Both the position numbers and the translations under genes were made by a program. A stretch of 64,000 nucleotides of DNA from an uncultured Chlorobiota bacterium (lineage in GTDB: Bacteria; Bacteroidota; Ignavibacteria; UBA10030; UBA6906), in NCBI GenBank assembly GCA_900696645.1, contig CAADGV010000005.1, positions 121,724-185,723 on the forward strand, in the 5' to 3' direction. The notes under the pieces were generated by a model, which had not been told where the DNA came from, made no database searches, and saw nothing but the letters and a program-made list of their open reading frames with translations. Below are positions 8,030 to 16,371 of the stretch, piece after piece. The stretch's first letter is position 1. Every line of letters starts with the position of its first letter.

Positions 8030-8911
8030 ATGAATACCTTACGGCAACATATCACCCCATACCTGCTCTGTGCTGTTGTTGTGTCGACAACCCAGGTGCA
8101 CGCAGGCGACTCCGGCAAGAAGGAAATCGGGAGAACAACCGAGCGGGAAATCAACGTCGTTCTTTCTGCCGGTTTCGGACGGGTCAACATCGAGCGGGGC
8201 GAAGCCGAGAAGGTCATTATTGCCGAGGGATATTCCAAAAAAGAATCATCCCTTCCGACAACGCTCAAGTACGATATCCGGAACAGAGTCGGGTATCTTG
8301 ATATCTCCCTCGGCGAAGATATTCAGGAATCAGGAGGGAAGAAGGGCACGTTCAAAATCTCAGGAATCGACGGCGGCACATGGGATCTCAAATTCAGCAG
8401 CGCCATTCCGATTTCCTTTGATGTGGAGTTGGGAGTTGCAAAAGGGGCGTTCGATATGACGGGCCTTCAGGTCAAGGATTTCAAACTCTCGGCCGGGGCG
8501 AGCGATGTGTTGCTCGTGTTCGACTCTCCGAACACATCCACGATTGACGAGATGAGCATCGAGTCGGGAGTCGGCAAGTTTGTCGGACGGAATCTCGGTA
8601 ATGCAAACTTCAAGAGCTTCCGGTATGAGGGCGGGGTCGGAGCGGCGACGCTTGACTTTGCAGGCCTGAGCCAGAGTGAAGTTGACATCGATGTACAAGT
8701 CGGGCTTGGAATCTGCACGGTCATTATTCCCAAAGACGCCGGAGCGCGTGTGTTCTTTGAGAAGAGCCTTGTCTCGCGGATCGACTTCGATTCGTCCATT
8801 CAAACAATGGGCGACAATCAGTACATCAGCGACAACTACAGAACCGCAAAAAGCCGGATGAACATCCGCATCGATGCCGGTCTCGGTAAAGTACGAATCA
8901 AAACAGAGTAG
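8030..8911 (+). CDS. Secreted beta-rich protein of the LiaF-C/toast-rack type
   Basis: Exported protein of 293 residues. A signal peptide covers about residues 1-25 (LLCAVVVSTTQVHA, cleavage after Ala-His-Ala). The mature part is a run of short beta strands in repeating blocks (VNIERGEAEKVIIAEG, VELGVAKGAFDMTGL, LSAGASDVLLVFD, IESGVGKFVGRNLG, VQVGLGICTVIIPKDAG). This pattern resembles the single-sheet beta solenoid seen in LiaF C-terminal and DUF4097/toast-rack adhesin-like domains. Function is unknown; family members are linked to envelope stress sensing. It follows the ECF sigma factor in the same direction and ends three bases from the convergent CHAT lipoprotein gene. Confidence 0.65.
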   Translation: MNTLRQHITPYLLCAVVVSTTQVHAGDSGKKEIGRTTEREINVVLSAGFGRVNIERGEAEKVIIAEGYSKKESSLPTTLKYDIRNRVGYLDISLGEDIQESGGKKGTFKISGIDGGTWDLKFSSAIPISFDVELGVAKGAFDMTGLQVKDFKLSAGASDVLLVFDSPNTSTIDEMSIESGVGKFVGRNLGNANFKSFRYEGGVGAATLDFAGLSQSEVDIDVQVGLGICTVIIPKDAGARVFFEKSLVSRIDFDSSIQTMGDNQYISDNYRTAKSRMNIRIDAGLGKVRIKTE

Positions 8912-8914
8912 GCC

Positions 8915-11494
8915 CTACCACAACGAGAATCCCGCCCACATGTGCGGGCTCGCGTAATCTGCTTTCCCGATCATCTCCAACAACGATTTCCTGTACGCAT
9001 TCTCCGCAGATTCTCCTGCAAGAAGATGTGTGTAGAAGAGTTCATTGAAGAACTTCTTCGCTTTGCGCGGGGGAATGTAACTGTTGATGATAATATCAGA
9101 AGCGCCGTTCATCATGAAAATGCCCGGCACCACGGGATGCAATCCTGCATCCGCCAGATTGGAAAACAGAACTATGCGAAACGGCGCAACCGCGAACATC
9201 TCTCCCAGCCGGTGGAAATGCGTCGTGCCGTACGCCGCCCCTTCCGACAATACAAAAAACGACAGTCCCGGATTCTCCGGCCGATAGTCAAGCTCGAACG
9301 ATGCGTGAAGAATATCGCCCTTCTCCTGACGCAAACGACTGAGCGAAGCCTCCCGGTCGAAGAAGACCCGCGCTTCTTTGTAGAATGCCTTCACATCACG
9401 CACTTCATACTCGGCATCAATCGGCGTTCTCCCCCGATTCCCGAACCCGACAGCAACAGGATACTGACCAAGCGGTGGTCGCTGCACGCCTACCCCGCCC
9501 CTTTCTGTTACATAGCGAATCGAGAATCGCCGGAGTGCATACTCTCCGGTGTAGCCCTCGCTTTGCAACGCGTGAATCGGAATGAACGGAAGACTGACGG
9601 GCAATTCTACAAAAAGGCTGTTCGCATTGGACGCGTGAAGAACAACAGGGCGGACAAATACAGCATAGAGCTTGCCGGAGAGTTCCCGAAGCCGACGCTC
9701 ACGCACGCGCAGATCGTTCTTGTTTGTTTCGGCATTCATCTGCATGAGAACGTCGAGATACTCATTCATGAGGGAGAGAAGTGATTCTTTTCCGATGGCA
9801 GAAATGTGCACGCTGCTTTTCGGTGTTGTAGTGATGGAAATATGCAGCGATTGTTGTGTTGGAATGTACGTCACGAGAGCGGCCCCGTCGGGAATCTGTT
9901 TCTGCAAGTCCGCAACAGAGGAACTGCGCACAGTCAGAGCGGGACGAAGATGAGGATTGCGGACAGCGAGCGAATCTTCCAGTTCAAACGTACGGATGCG
10001 GGCGCTTAGCAAGCGGCTGTGTACTTCTGCGCCAAGTGTCCGCGATTCGGCACGCATCATGAATGCCTTCGCGAGTTGCCGCTCGGCTCCGATTCGTGTC
10101 GCCCGAATGCGGGCCAGATCAGCGAGAGCGATATTCAGCCGCGCATCCCGCATCTTGATATTCATCGTGGCATACACTCGCAGAAGCTTGTTTTGCCTCT
10201 CCCTGTCGGCAACAACTGCCGCCTCCTCAGGCTTGCCCAGTCTGAACAACAATTCTATCAGCGATTCGTGTGGCGAACCATCCCGCGAGCCGTAGAAACC
10301 TGCCTCGCAGTCACTAAAAACATCACCTGTACCGGGCACCCACGAGGAATCAAATTGTGCAACCGCCTCCCGGTACAGCGCGAGAGCATCATTCAGCCGC
10401 CCCTTCTGCTGTGCATGGCTTGCCAAACATGCCTGCGCGTACGCGTTTGCCTTGGGAAGGCCGATGTACTCCAGCAGCGCCGCTCCGGCCCGGTAGTTCG
10501 CTTCCGCCTCGGCATTGCCTGTTGCGTCGAGGCAGTGAGCGAGTTGAAGCAAGGCATACGCCTCCGTCAGCCTGTTTTGAGAACCGATTGCTGCTCGAAG
10601 CGCTGCATTGAAAAACTTGTGTGCCTCTTCGTACCGCTTGCGGCGCAAGTGAATGTTGCCGACGCGAAGCAACATCTCTTCGCGCAACGCATCCGCTCCG
10701 GAAATCATATCCGTCCGGCGAATGCCTTCCGTGAACATTTGAAACGAATCGTTCTCCCTTCCCAACATATCATATGCGACAGCAAGCGAGAGGAATGTTT
10801 GAATTGTCAGCAGTGTATCCTGCGAACGAAGCGCATACGGCAATGCCGCTCCGAAATTCCTGACCGCCTCGCCGTAATCGGAACGCGAGATCGATGTGTT
10901 GCCGAACGCGGAATGAACGCGCGCAAGAATTGCATCATCCCCGATCACACTATATTCGTTCAGCAACTCGCCAAGCAAACGGCGTTCAAGCGCAAAATCA
11001 CCAACGGCTCGCGATACAGGAACCAGTTCCCATTTCAACAGCCGGGCACCCGCTGAATCCCCCAATGCTTCTTCGAGACGATGCTGATCCATCAATACAG
11101 AAAACGCCTGCCACTCTTCTCCTCGCACACGATGCATACCTGCCTGTCCGAAAATTGCTGCCCGAACACCGGACTTGTCGCCCGCACGCTGGTACAACTT
11201 TCTTGCTTGCACAAACAACGTCAATGCGCTGTCAAATCCCGCCGCCGCCGAATATGCTTCGCCTAAGAGCAAGGATGTTTCCGCTTGTCCGGGAATGTCG
11301 CCCGCCCGCTCATACAATCCCAAGGCTTCCCGAAGCAACCGTTTGGTTTCCGCATGATCGGCACGAGCCATTGCCTGCTTTGCTTTTGCAAAGACCTCTC
11401 CGGCGCGGAGCGACACAGGGGCATCATCGCGACTGCATCCTAAAGCAAACGCAAGAAGGATCAAGATAAATCGATATGCGCGGAACATTCTCAT
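8915..11494 (-). CDS. TPR-CHAT lipoprotein with apparently degenerate CHAT domain
   Basis: Large protein (859 residues from the chosen start) predicted to be a lipoprotein: the N-terminus RAYRFILILLAFALGCSRDD has a hydrophobic segment and a lipobox-like Leu-Gly-Cys. The in-frame GTG at 11599 would overlap thrC, so the start MRMFRAYRF is preferred. Residues about 40-430 form consecutive tetratricopeptide-type helical pairs (for example AETSLLLGEAYSAAAGFDSA and RVGNIHLRRKRYEEAHKFF). The C-terminal 330 residues form a CHAT (caspase/separase-like) domain ending YASPHMWAGFSLW, typical of the family. The histidine position is kept (ILHASFEL, near residue 730), but the strand that normally carries the catalytic cysteine reads RIVLFSNLADAG, with no cysteine. 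A scaffold or pseudo-protease role is therefore inferred. The gene lies downstream of thrC on the same strand. Confidence 0.8.
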   Translation of the reverse strand: MRMFRAYRFILILLAFALGCSRDDAPVSLRAGEVFAKAKQAMARADHAETKRLLREALGLYERAGDIPGQAETSLLLGEAYSAAAGFDSALTLFVQARKLYQRAGDKSGVRAAIFGQAGMHRVRGEEWQAFSVLMDQHRLEEALGDSAGARLLKWELVPVSRAVGDFALERRLLGELLNEYSVIGDDAILARVHSAFGNTSISRSDYGEAVRNFGAALPYALRSQDTLLTIQTFLSLAVAYDMLGRENDSFQMFTEGIRRTDMISGADALREEMLLRVGNIHLRRKRYEEAHKFFNAALRAAIGSQNRLTEAYALLQLAHCLDATGNAEAEANYRAGAALLEYIGLPKANAYAQACLASHAQQKGRLNDALALYREAVAQFDSSWVPGTGDVFSDCEAGFYGSRDGSPHESLIELLFRLGKPEEAAVVADRERQNKLLRVYATMNIKMRDARLNIALADLARIRATRIGAERQLAKAFMMRAESRTLGAEVHSRLLSARIRTFELEDSLAVRNPHLRPALTVRSSSVADLQKQIPDGAALVTYIPTQQSLHISITTTPKSSVHISAIGKESLLSLMNEYLDVLMQMNAETNKNDLRVRERRLRELSGKLYAVFVRPVVLHASNANSLFVELPVSLPFIPIHALQSEGYTGEYALRRFSIRYVTERGGVGVQRPPLGQYPVAVGFGNRGRTPIDAEYEVRDVKAFYKEARVFFDREASLSRLRQEKGDILHASFELDYRPENPGLSFFVLSEGAAYGTTHFHRLGEMFAVAPFRIVLFSNLADAGLHPVVPGIFMMNGASDIIINSYIPPRKAKKFFNELFYTHLLAGESAENAYRKSLLEMIGKADYASPHMWAGFSLW

Positions 11495-11559
11495 TCTTTT
11501 CAAGTTGTGAAAAAGATAGAGAAGTTTGAGGGGAGATACAATCTGCGGTGCGGTGAACT

Positions 11560-12876
11560 CTATTTGTTGCCGCGGGTTCTGCGTAAGAGATTTTTCCACT
11601 CGCTGTATCGTGGGCGGATGGCGATGAAGTGAGTCGGACTGTTTTGCGCCGCCTGCAATGATACAGGCAGCGGCACATCAATATCAATCGCCTTCTTTAC
11701 AACGTCAGGGAATTTTGCGGGATGTGCAGTCGCAGCAACAATGATCGGTGGAGAGTTTGTCGTCCATTCAAGCGCCTTGCGTGCGGCGGCAACGCCAACA
11801 GCAGTATGCGGATCGAGAATTCGCCCGGTTGCATCATATGTCCGGCGGATTTCTTCAAGCGTTTCTTCGTCGGAGATGCTTACGGCATCGATATCTTTCT
11901 TGAGTTCCTGCACATCTCCGCGATACAATGCCTGCAGTCGGGAGAGATTACTCGGATTGCCTACATCCATCGCATTTGAATATGTCGGGATACTCGGCCG
12001 CGGCTCAAACTTCCCGGAGCGAAGATACTGCAGCATCACATCGTTCGCGTTCGTTGCAGCAATGAAATTGCGAATCGGTACGCCCATTTTCTTCGCATAT
12101 ACGGCAGCAGTCATGTTGCCGAAATTGCCGCTCGGCACAACAACCATCGGGTCGTCGTTCTGGTTAAAAAGCCTGCGCAGTTGAATCAATCCCCACGCAT
12201 GGTAAGAAATCTGCGGCAGCAACCTGCCAACGTTGATGGAGTTTGCGCTTGTGATTTTACGTTGATGCAGCAAATCACCGTCATTCAGCGAAGCCTTCAC
12301 AAGTCTCTGACAATCATCAAACGTTCCTTCCACTTCAACGGCTGTGATGTTGCCGCCGAGTGTCGTCATCTGTTGCTGTTGCAGAGGGCTGATTCTATTG
12401 GAGGGATAGAGAATGAACACCTCAACATGCGGCACGTTGTAGAACCCATGCGCAACAGCGCTTCCCGTATCACCCGACGTAGCGACGAGAATTGTGACAT
12501 CCTGTTGTTGATGTTCAAGGAAATGTGACATCACCTGCGCCATGAACCGAGCGCCGACATCCTTGAATGCAAGTGTAGGCCCGTGAAAGAGTTCGAGCAG
12601 GTAGATATTGTCCTGCAGATTCACAAGCGGAATGGGGAAATTCAACGCATGGGAGATGATTGCCGCGAGATTCTCTCTTGATATCTCGTCAACAAATGGT
12701 GAGAGAATTTCTGTTGCCGTTGATTGAAGTGTTGATTCGGAATTCTCTCTGAGGAGGCTTGCATCAAATGGCGGCAATGTTTCCGGAACATACAACCCAC
12801 CATCAGGCGCGGTGCCACTGAACAGCGCTTCGCGAAAGGTTGAGGTAGATTGACCAGTGACGCTGACGTATTTCAT
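11560..12876 (-). CDS. thrC: Threonine synthase
   Basis: Pyridoxal-phosphate enzyme converting O-phosphohomoserine to threonine and phosphate, the last step of threonine synthesis. The start MKYVSVTGQS overlaps the thrB stop in an ATGA; the longer open frame upstream would read through thrB. The PLP lysine is in GPTLAFKDVGARF near residue 110, and the phosphate-binding loop is in VATSGDTGSAVAHGF. The opening YVSVTGQSTSTFREALFSG and the length of 438 residues match the E. coli-type (class I) enzyme. The thrB-thrC coupling makes it part of a two-gene threonine operon; no homoserine dehydrogenase gene is nearby. Confidence 0.95.
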   Translation of the reverse strand: MKYVSVTGQSTSTFREALFSGTAPDGGLYVPETLPPFDASLLRENSESTLQSTATEILSPFVDEISRENLAAIISHALNFPIPLVNLQDNIYLLELFHGPTLAFKDVGARFMAQVMSHFLEHQQQDVTILVATSGDTGSAVAHGFYNVPHVEVFILYPSNRISPLQQQQMTTLGGNITAVEVEGTFDDCQRLVKASLNDGDLLHQRKITSANSINVGRLLPQISYHAWGLIQLRRLFNQNDDPMVVVPSGNFGNMTAAVYAKKMGVPIRNFIAATNANDVMLQYLRSGKFEPRPSIPTYSNAMDVGNPSNLSRLQALYRGDVQELKKDIDAVSISDEETLEEIRRTYDATGRILDPHTAVGVAAARKALEWTTNSPPIIVAATAHPAKFPDVVKKAIDIDVPLPVSLQAAQNSPTHFIAIRPRYSEWKNLLRRTRGNK

Positions 12877-13808
12877 GACCGGATGATCGTTGCCCCGCGC
12901 ATATTGATGCGTGAAATGAAAGCATCGGCTTTTGCGTTTGCAACTCGGGCAAACGTTTTCTTCATTGCCGCAGCTATTTTCTTCGCCGATTGAAGAGACG
13001 ATGCAACAGCAAACATCGCTGGTCCGGAGCCGGACAATGTGCAACCGAACGCGCCGGCTTCCAGCGCGGCGTCTCTTACTTCGTGAAATCCGGAGACAAG
13101 CTTTGCGCGAACCGGTTCGGCAACTACATCTTCCGTACTTCTGCCGACGAGGCTCGCATCGCCGCGGGCAAGACCCGCAACCAGCCCGCCGACGTTTCCC
13201 CATTGACGAATTGCCGATTGCATCGGCACAGTTGCGGGCAGCACACTCCGTGCATCTTCAGTTCTGACAACAAGATGCGGGTGAATAACCACCCATAGAA
13301 TCGTGTTACGAACAGGCAGCGCAACAACGTCAAGCGGAGTGTAACTACGGACAAGTTGCGCTCCGCCTAACAGCGAGGGAGCCGCGTTGTCCGCATGAAT
13401 GGAACCGCTGGCGAGGCGCTCACCCTCGAGAGCGAAGCGCAGCAGATCGACACGCTTCAGCGGTTTGGGAAGCAGCGCGTTTACTGCGACAACAGCAGCG
13501 ACACTGCTTGCCGCGGAGCTGCCGAGGCCCGACCCGACCGGCATCTTCTTGTGAAGCGTCAGATCGATACCGAAGCCGGGCTTGAACTCATCCAACATGA
13601 GTTGGGCAACGTGTGCCGCAACATTGCTCAAATCAGGCGGGACTTCTCTTGACGAAACTCTCAACGAAAAATGAAGTCCCGGCTGTTTGCTGCGTGAGGC
13701 AACAACAATATCGCCGGGCTTATCGATTGCGATGCCAATAACGTCAAATCCCGAACCCGCGTTGCCGATGGTTGCGGGGGCGAAAACGGTGATTCCTTTT
13801 GAGATCAT
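12873..13808 (-). CDS. thrB: Homoserine kinase
   Basis: GHMP-family kinase that phosphorylates homoserine to O-phosphohomoserine. The ATP-binding motif KKMPVGSGLGSSAAS lies near residue 85, the N-terminal signature VFAPATIGNAGSGFDVIG at residues 7-24, and the C-terminal GHMP motif GCTLSGSGPAMFA near residue 260. The start MISKGITVF gives 311 residues, the family norm; an extended frame (to 13892) would overlap the hydrolase gene and adds nothing conserved. It is translationally coupled to thrC by a four-base overlap. Confidence 0.95.
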   Translation of the reverse strand: MISKGITVFAPATIGNAGSGFDVIGIAIDKPGDIVVASRSKQPGLHFSLRVSSREVPPDLSNVAAHVAQLMLDEFKPGFGIDLTLHKKMPVGSGLGSSAASSVAAVVAVNALLPKPLKRVDLLRFALEGERLASGSIHADNAAPSLLGGAQLVRSYTPLDVVALPVRNTILWVVIHPHLVVRTEDARSVLPATVPMQSAIRQWGNVGGLVAGLARGDASLVGRSTEDVVAEPVRAKLVSGFHEVRDAALEAGAFGCTLSGSGPAMFAVASSLQSAKKIAAAMKKTFARVANAKADAFISRINMRGATIIRS

Positions 13809-13833
13809 GTTAGATGAAGTCAGCGGACGGCGT

Positions 13834-14742
13834 TTACTGCAAGTACTTCTCGAAAAACTCCGTAATACGGCGGGTGTATTCTTCTCCTCCAACTTCCATC
13901 ATATCGTGGTGGCGGGCACCGGGAATGAGCCACAGGTCTTTCGGTTCATTGGCCGCGGCAAAGACTTTCTCGGAGTAGTTGTATTTGATGAGATTATCCT
14001 CCGTGCCATGCAGCAGGAAAACAGGAACGCGCATCTGCTTCACAGCATCGACGGGGGATACATCGTTTGCCTTGAAATCAGCAAGAAACTCAGAGCGCTT
14101 GATGACGATGTTGCGAAGATAATGCCACGGAAGCTTGATCATCCGTTTCTGATAATCATCGAACACCGTGCGCAGCGTTGCGAAGCCGCTTTCGGCAACA
14201 ACGGCATGCACGCGTGTGTCAATCGCCGCAACCTGAATGGCAACCGCCGCCCCCATCGACCAGCCGAAGAGGCCGATTTTTCCGACTTGAACATCTTTTC
14301 TTTCAAAGAGATAATCCAGCGCATGTTGGACATCGACTTTCTCGTGATATCCGTACGTACAGTACCTGCCACCGCTTTCGCCGTGGCGTCGCGAGTCATA
14401 CAGAAATACATTGTACCCGCGATCGTGAAATTCCTTCGCCATCGGCAGTCCGGCAATTTTGCTTTCGCTCACCCCGTGCAGAATGACAATGGTCCCGCGT
14501 GCCTTTGACTCCGCTTTGATGAGCCAGCAGCTCAGATCGAAGCCTTCTTTGGTTGTGAGATGAATATCTTCGTTCGGGAGTTCGAGATCGGAGGGTCGAA
14601 GGATCTTTGTCCGTTCGCGATACCATTCGGTGGTTCGCCGATGAGGCTGAAGCAGCAATACGGGACCGATGACCAGCAGAAGAAGCGAGACACCCGCCAT
14701 AAACAGCACAACCAGAATTATTAGCCCCAGCAGAATAGTCAC
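13834..14742 (-). CDS. Membrane-anchored alpha/beta hydrolase
   Basis: Serine hydrolase of the alpha/beta fold with an N-terminal transmembrane anchor (residues 2-30, strongly hydrophobic). The catalytic triad can be placed: nucleophile Ser in GLFGWSMGAAVAI (the G-x-S-x-G elbow), Asp in LLHGTEDNLIKY, and His in PGARHHDMMEV. The oxyanion-region motif is IVILHGVSESK. At 302 residues it resembles YqkD/BEM46-like hydrolases, whose natural substrates are mostly unknown. It is the most upstream gene of the leftward hydrolase-thrB-thrC run, with 25 bases to thrB. A 397-base spacer holding palindromes separates it from the divergent glycosyltransferase gene. Confidence 0.8.
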   Translation of the reverse strand: MTILLGLIILVVLFMAGVSLLLLVIGPVLLLQPHRRTTEWYRERTKILRPSDLELPNEDIHLTTKEGFDLSCWLIKAESKARGTIVILHGVSESKIAGLPMAKEFHDRGYNVFLYDSRRHGESGGRYCTYGYHEKVDVQHALDYLFERKDVQVGKIGLFGWSMGAAVAIQVAAIDTRVHAVVAESGFATLRTVFDDYQKRMIKLPWHYLRNIVIKRSEFLADFKANDVSPVDAVKQMRVPVFLLHGTEDNLIKYNYSEKVFAAANEPKDLWLIPGARHHDMMEVGGEEYTRRITEFFEKYLQ

Positions 14743-14919
14743 GCTCTGCGCAGCCCTTTGCCAATGAATGAATTTTCATAAATATAGGTACAGGGTGGAA
14801 GGGATGCAACAGAGATCGGTGACATGTAAAATTCGATGTGGCTCACGTAAGGCCATTAGACGAATCTTGGGCGCACCCGGATCATAGCCCCAAAATCGTC
14901 GGCAGTGTGCGAAGGCAAA

Positions 14920-15020
14920 GATTCAATCGAAGGGTTTAAGTTTCGGTGAAACTGCACATCGTGTTCGTTTTCCATTTCCTTCAGCACCGAAACTTATAGC
15001 ATGCGGGTAGTGATTGAATC
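14920..15020. repeat. Long two-tier inverted repeat
   Basis: Outer arms GATTCAATC (14920-14928) and GATTGAATC (15012-15020) are exact reverse complements. Inner arms TAAGTTTCGGTG (14937-14948) and CACCGAAACTTA (14985-14996) are also exact over 12 bases. The ordered pairing suggests a folded RNA or a small palindromic element about 100 bases long. No open frame or T-tract accompanies it. Confidence 0.6.
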
Positions 15021-15048
15021 GGGCGTTACGATTTTGAAAGTTTCTTTG

Positions 15049-15074
15049 GACACTTTCTTTCAAAAGAAAGTGTC
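15049..15074. repeat. Perfect 12-base inverted repeat with 2-base centre
   Basis: GACACTTTCTTT (15049-15060) and AAAGAAAGTGTC (15063-15074) are exact reverse complements separated by CA. It lies 65 bases before the glycosyltransferase start. It could be an operator, a leader hairpin or part of a dispersed palindromic repeat; there is no T-run after it on either strand. Confidence 0.65.
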
Positions 15075-15139
15075 AACTAAGCGGGCATGCAACGGCTGGG
15101 CGGGTGATTAGAAAGGAATCTCTTCATATATTGCTGCAC

Positions 15140-16285
15140 ATGACAACAGAATCACACAAACAGCCCCGTATTGCCATCGTGCACGAGTGGCTTACCGGCA
15201 TGCGCGGGGGAGAAAAATGCGTTGAAGCGCTGTGCGAAGTTTTTCCCGACGCAACGTTGTTCACCCTCGTTCACGTGAAAGGCTCCGTCTCGCCGACCAT
15301 CGGAGCAATGCCAATCAGGACTTCGTTCATTCAGCATCTTCCTTTTGCGCAGAAACGGTATCGCCATTATCTGCCGCTCTTTCCGACGGCAATTGAGCGA
15401 CTTGATCTCCGCGAATTCGATATCGTCATCTCATCCAATCACGCCGTGGCGAAAGGCGTCCGAACCAAACCGGAGACGCTGCACATCTGCTACTGCCACA
15501 CGCCGATGCGGTACATCTGGAATTTGTATGATGAATATTTTGGAAAGAATTCTTCCGGTTTGTTGACGCGTGCAGGAATGAAACTGTTTGTGAATTATCT
15601 TCGGAGATGGGATGTACGAACGGCGAAGAATCCGCATTTTTTTATAGCAAATTCGCGGAACGTTCAGCAACGCATCAGCAAGATTTATGGAAGAGAGGCC
15701 GATGTTATCTACCCTCCTGTTGATACTTCTCTCTTTCAGCTTTCTGAAACTCCGGGCAATTACTTTCTGATTGTCAGCGCATTCGTCCCGTACAAACGTA
15801 TTGACCTTGCGATCGAGGCATTCAACAGAACGGGTGAGAAACTCGTCATCATCGGCAGCGGGCCGGACGATGAGAAGCTGCGTTCAATGGCAAAACCAAA
15901 CATCGAGTTTCTCGGTTGGCAGCCGGATGAAGTTCTCAGGAAACACTTTGCCGGATGCAAAGCCCTCGTCTTTCCGGGCGAAGAGGATTTCGGCATTGTG
16001 CCGCTTGAAGCAATGGCTTCGGGAAAGCCCGTAATTGCCTACGCAAAGGGAGGGGCGTTGGAGACAGTTCTCGACTCAGACGATCTAAAAACCGGCATTC
16101 TCTTTAAGGAGCAAACCGTGGAATCCCTCGTGGAGGCAATCCGAACTCTCAACAAAACAACCTTCTCCCCAAAGGAATTACGTCGTCATGCCCTCGGTTT
16201 CGACAGGGAAGTCTACAAGAAAAAGATGAACGAATATGTCTTAGGCCGTTGGAAATCCTTCAAACCCGAATCCCGCCAACCGTAA
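15140..16285 (+). CDS. Family 4 glycosyltransferase
   Basis: GT-B fold glycosyltransferase that moves a sugar from a nucleotide sugar to an envelope glycan or lipid acceptor. The N-terminal domain starts RIAIVHEWLTGMRGGEKCVE, the characteristic opening of the RfaB/GT4 group. The C-terminal nucleotide-sugar site is GEEDFGIVPLEAMASGKPVIAY near residues 280-300, containing the E-x7-E arrangement. The length of 381 residues is typical. A GTG 12 codons upstream (15104) is in frame and could be used instead; neither start has a strong ribosome-binding site. It stands alone upstream of the M23 peptidase promoter, so its pathway (exopolysaccharide or LPS) cannot be told. Confidence 0.88.
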   Translation: MTTESHKQPRIAIVHEWLTGMRGGEKCVEALCEVFPDATLFTLVHVKGSVSPTIGAMPIRTSFIQHLPFAQKRYRHYLPLFPTAIERLDLREFDIVISSNHAVAKGVRTKPETLHICYCHTPMRYIWNLYDEYFGKNSSGLLTRAGMKLFVNYLRRWDVRTAKNPHFFIANSRNVQQRISKIYGREADVIYPPVDTSLFQLSETPGNYFLIVSAFVPYKRIDLAIEAFNRTGEKLVIIGSGPDDEKLRSMAKPNIEFLGWQPDEVLRKHFAGCKALVFPGEEDFGIVPLEAMASGKPVIAYAKGGALETVLDSDDLKTGILFKEQTVESLVEAIRTLNKTTFSPKELRRHALGFDREVYKKKMNEYVLGRWKSFKPESRQP

Positions 16286-16314
16286 ATCTGTAAATGTGTT
16301 AGCGGAATTCATCG

Positions 16315-16343
16315 TTGACATTCCGCCCTCTTTTCAGTATATT
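16315..16343 (+). promoter_or_regulatory. Sigma-70-like promoter for the M23-bactofilin-atp run
   Basis: TTGACA (16315-16320) and TATATT (16338-16343) are separated by exactly 17 bases, a near-perfect housekeeping promoter. It lies just before the M23 peptidase gene. Any reading that starts translation at the TTG of this -35 box would be wrong, because transcription would begin near 16350. Confidence 0.6.
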
Positions 16344-16371
16344 TTCGAGCAAATTTTTCGCAGGTGTTGGA

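Larger units (their letters stand above)
14743..15139. other. Divergent intergenic region with palindromes
   Basis: This spacer separates the leftward hydrolase from the rightward glycosyltransferase. It has no convincing gene. It contains the two inverted-repeat elements listed separately (14920-15020 and 15049-15074) and must hold the promoters of both flanking genes; no promoter stood out by eye. Confidence 0.6.

Noticed and set aside
10019..11056. A long open frame antisense to the CHAT lipoprotein gene
   Set aside because: Its composition (Cys, Arg, Gln, His-rich) and lack of any domain mark it as a shadow of the TPR region.
12877..13203. Longer N-terminus of threonine synthase
   Set aside because: The extension lies inside thrB and is arginine/cysteine-rich shadow sequence; the ATGA overlap marks the real start.
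15266..15281. A third parS-like site around TTCACGTGAAA in the glycosyltransferase gene
   Set aside because: It matches only about 12 of 16 consensus positions, lies inside a coding region and is 37 kb from the origin; treated as chance.
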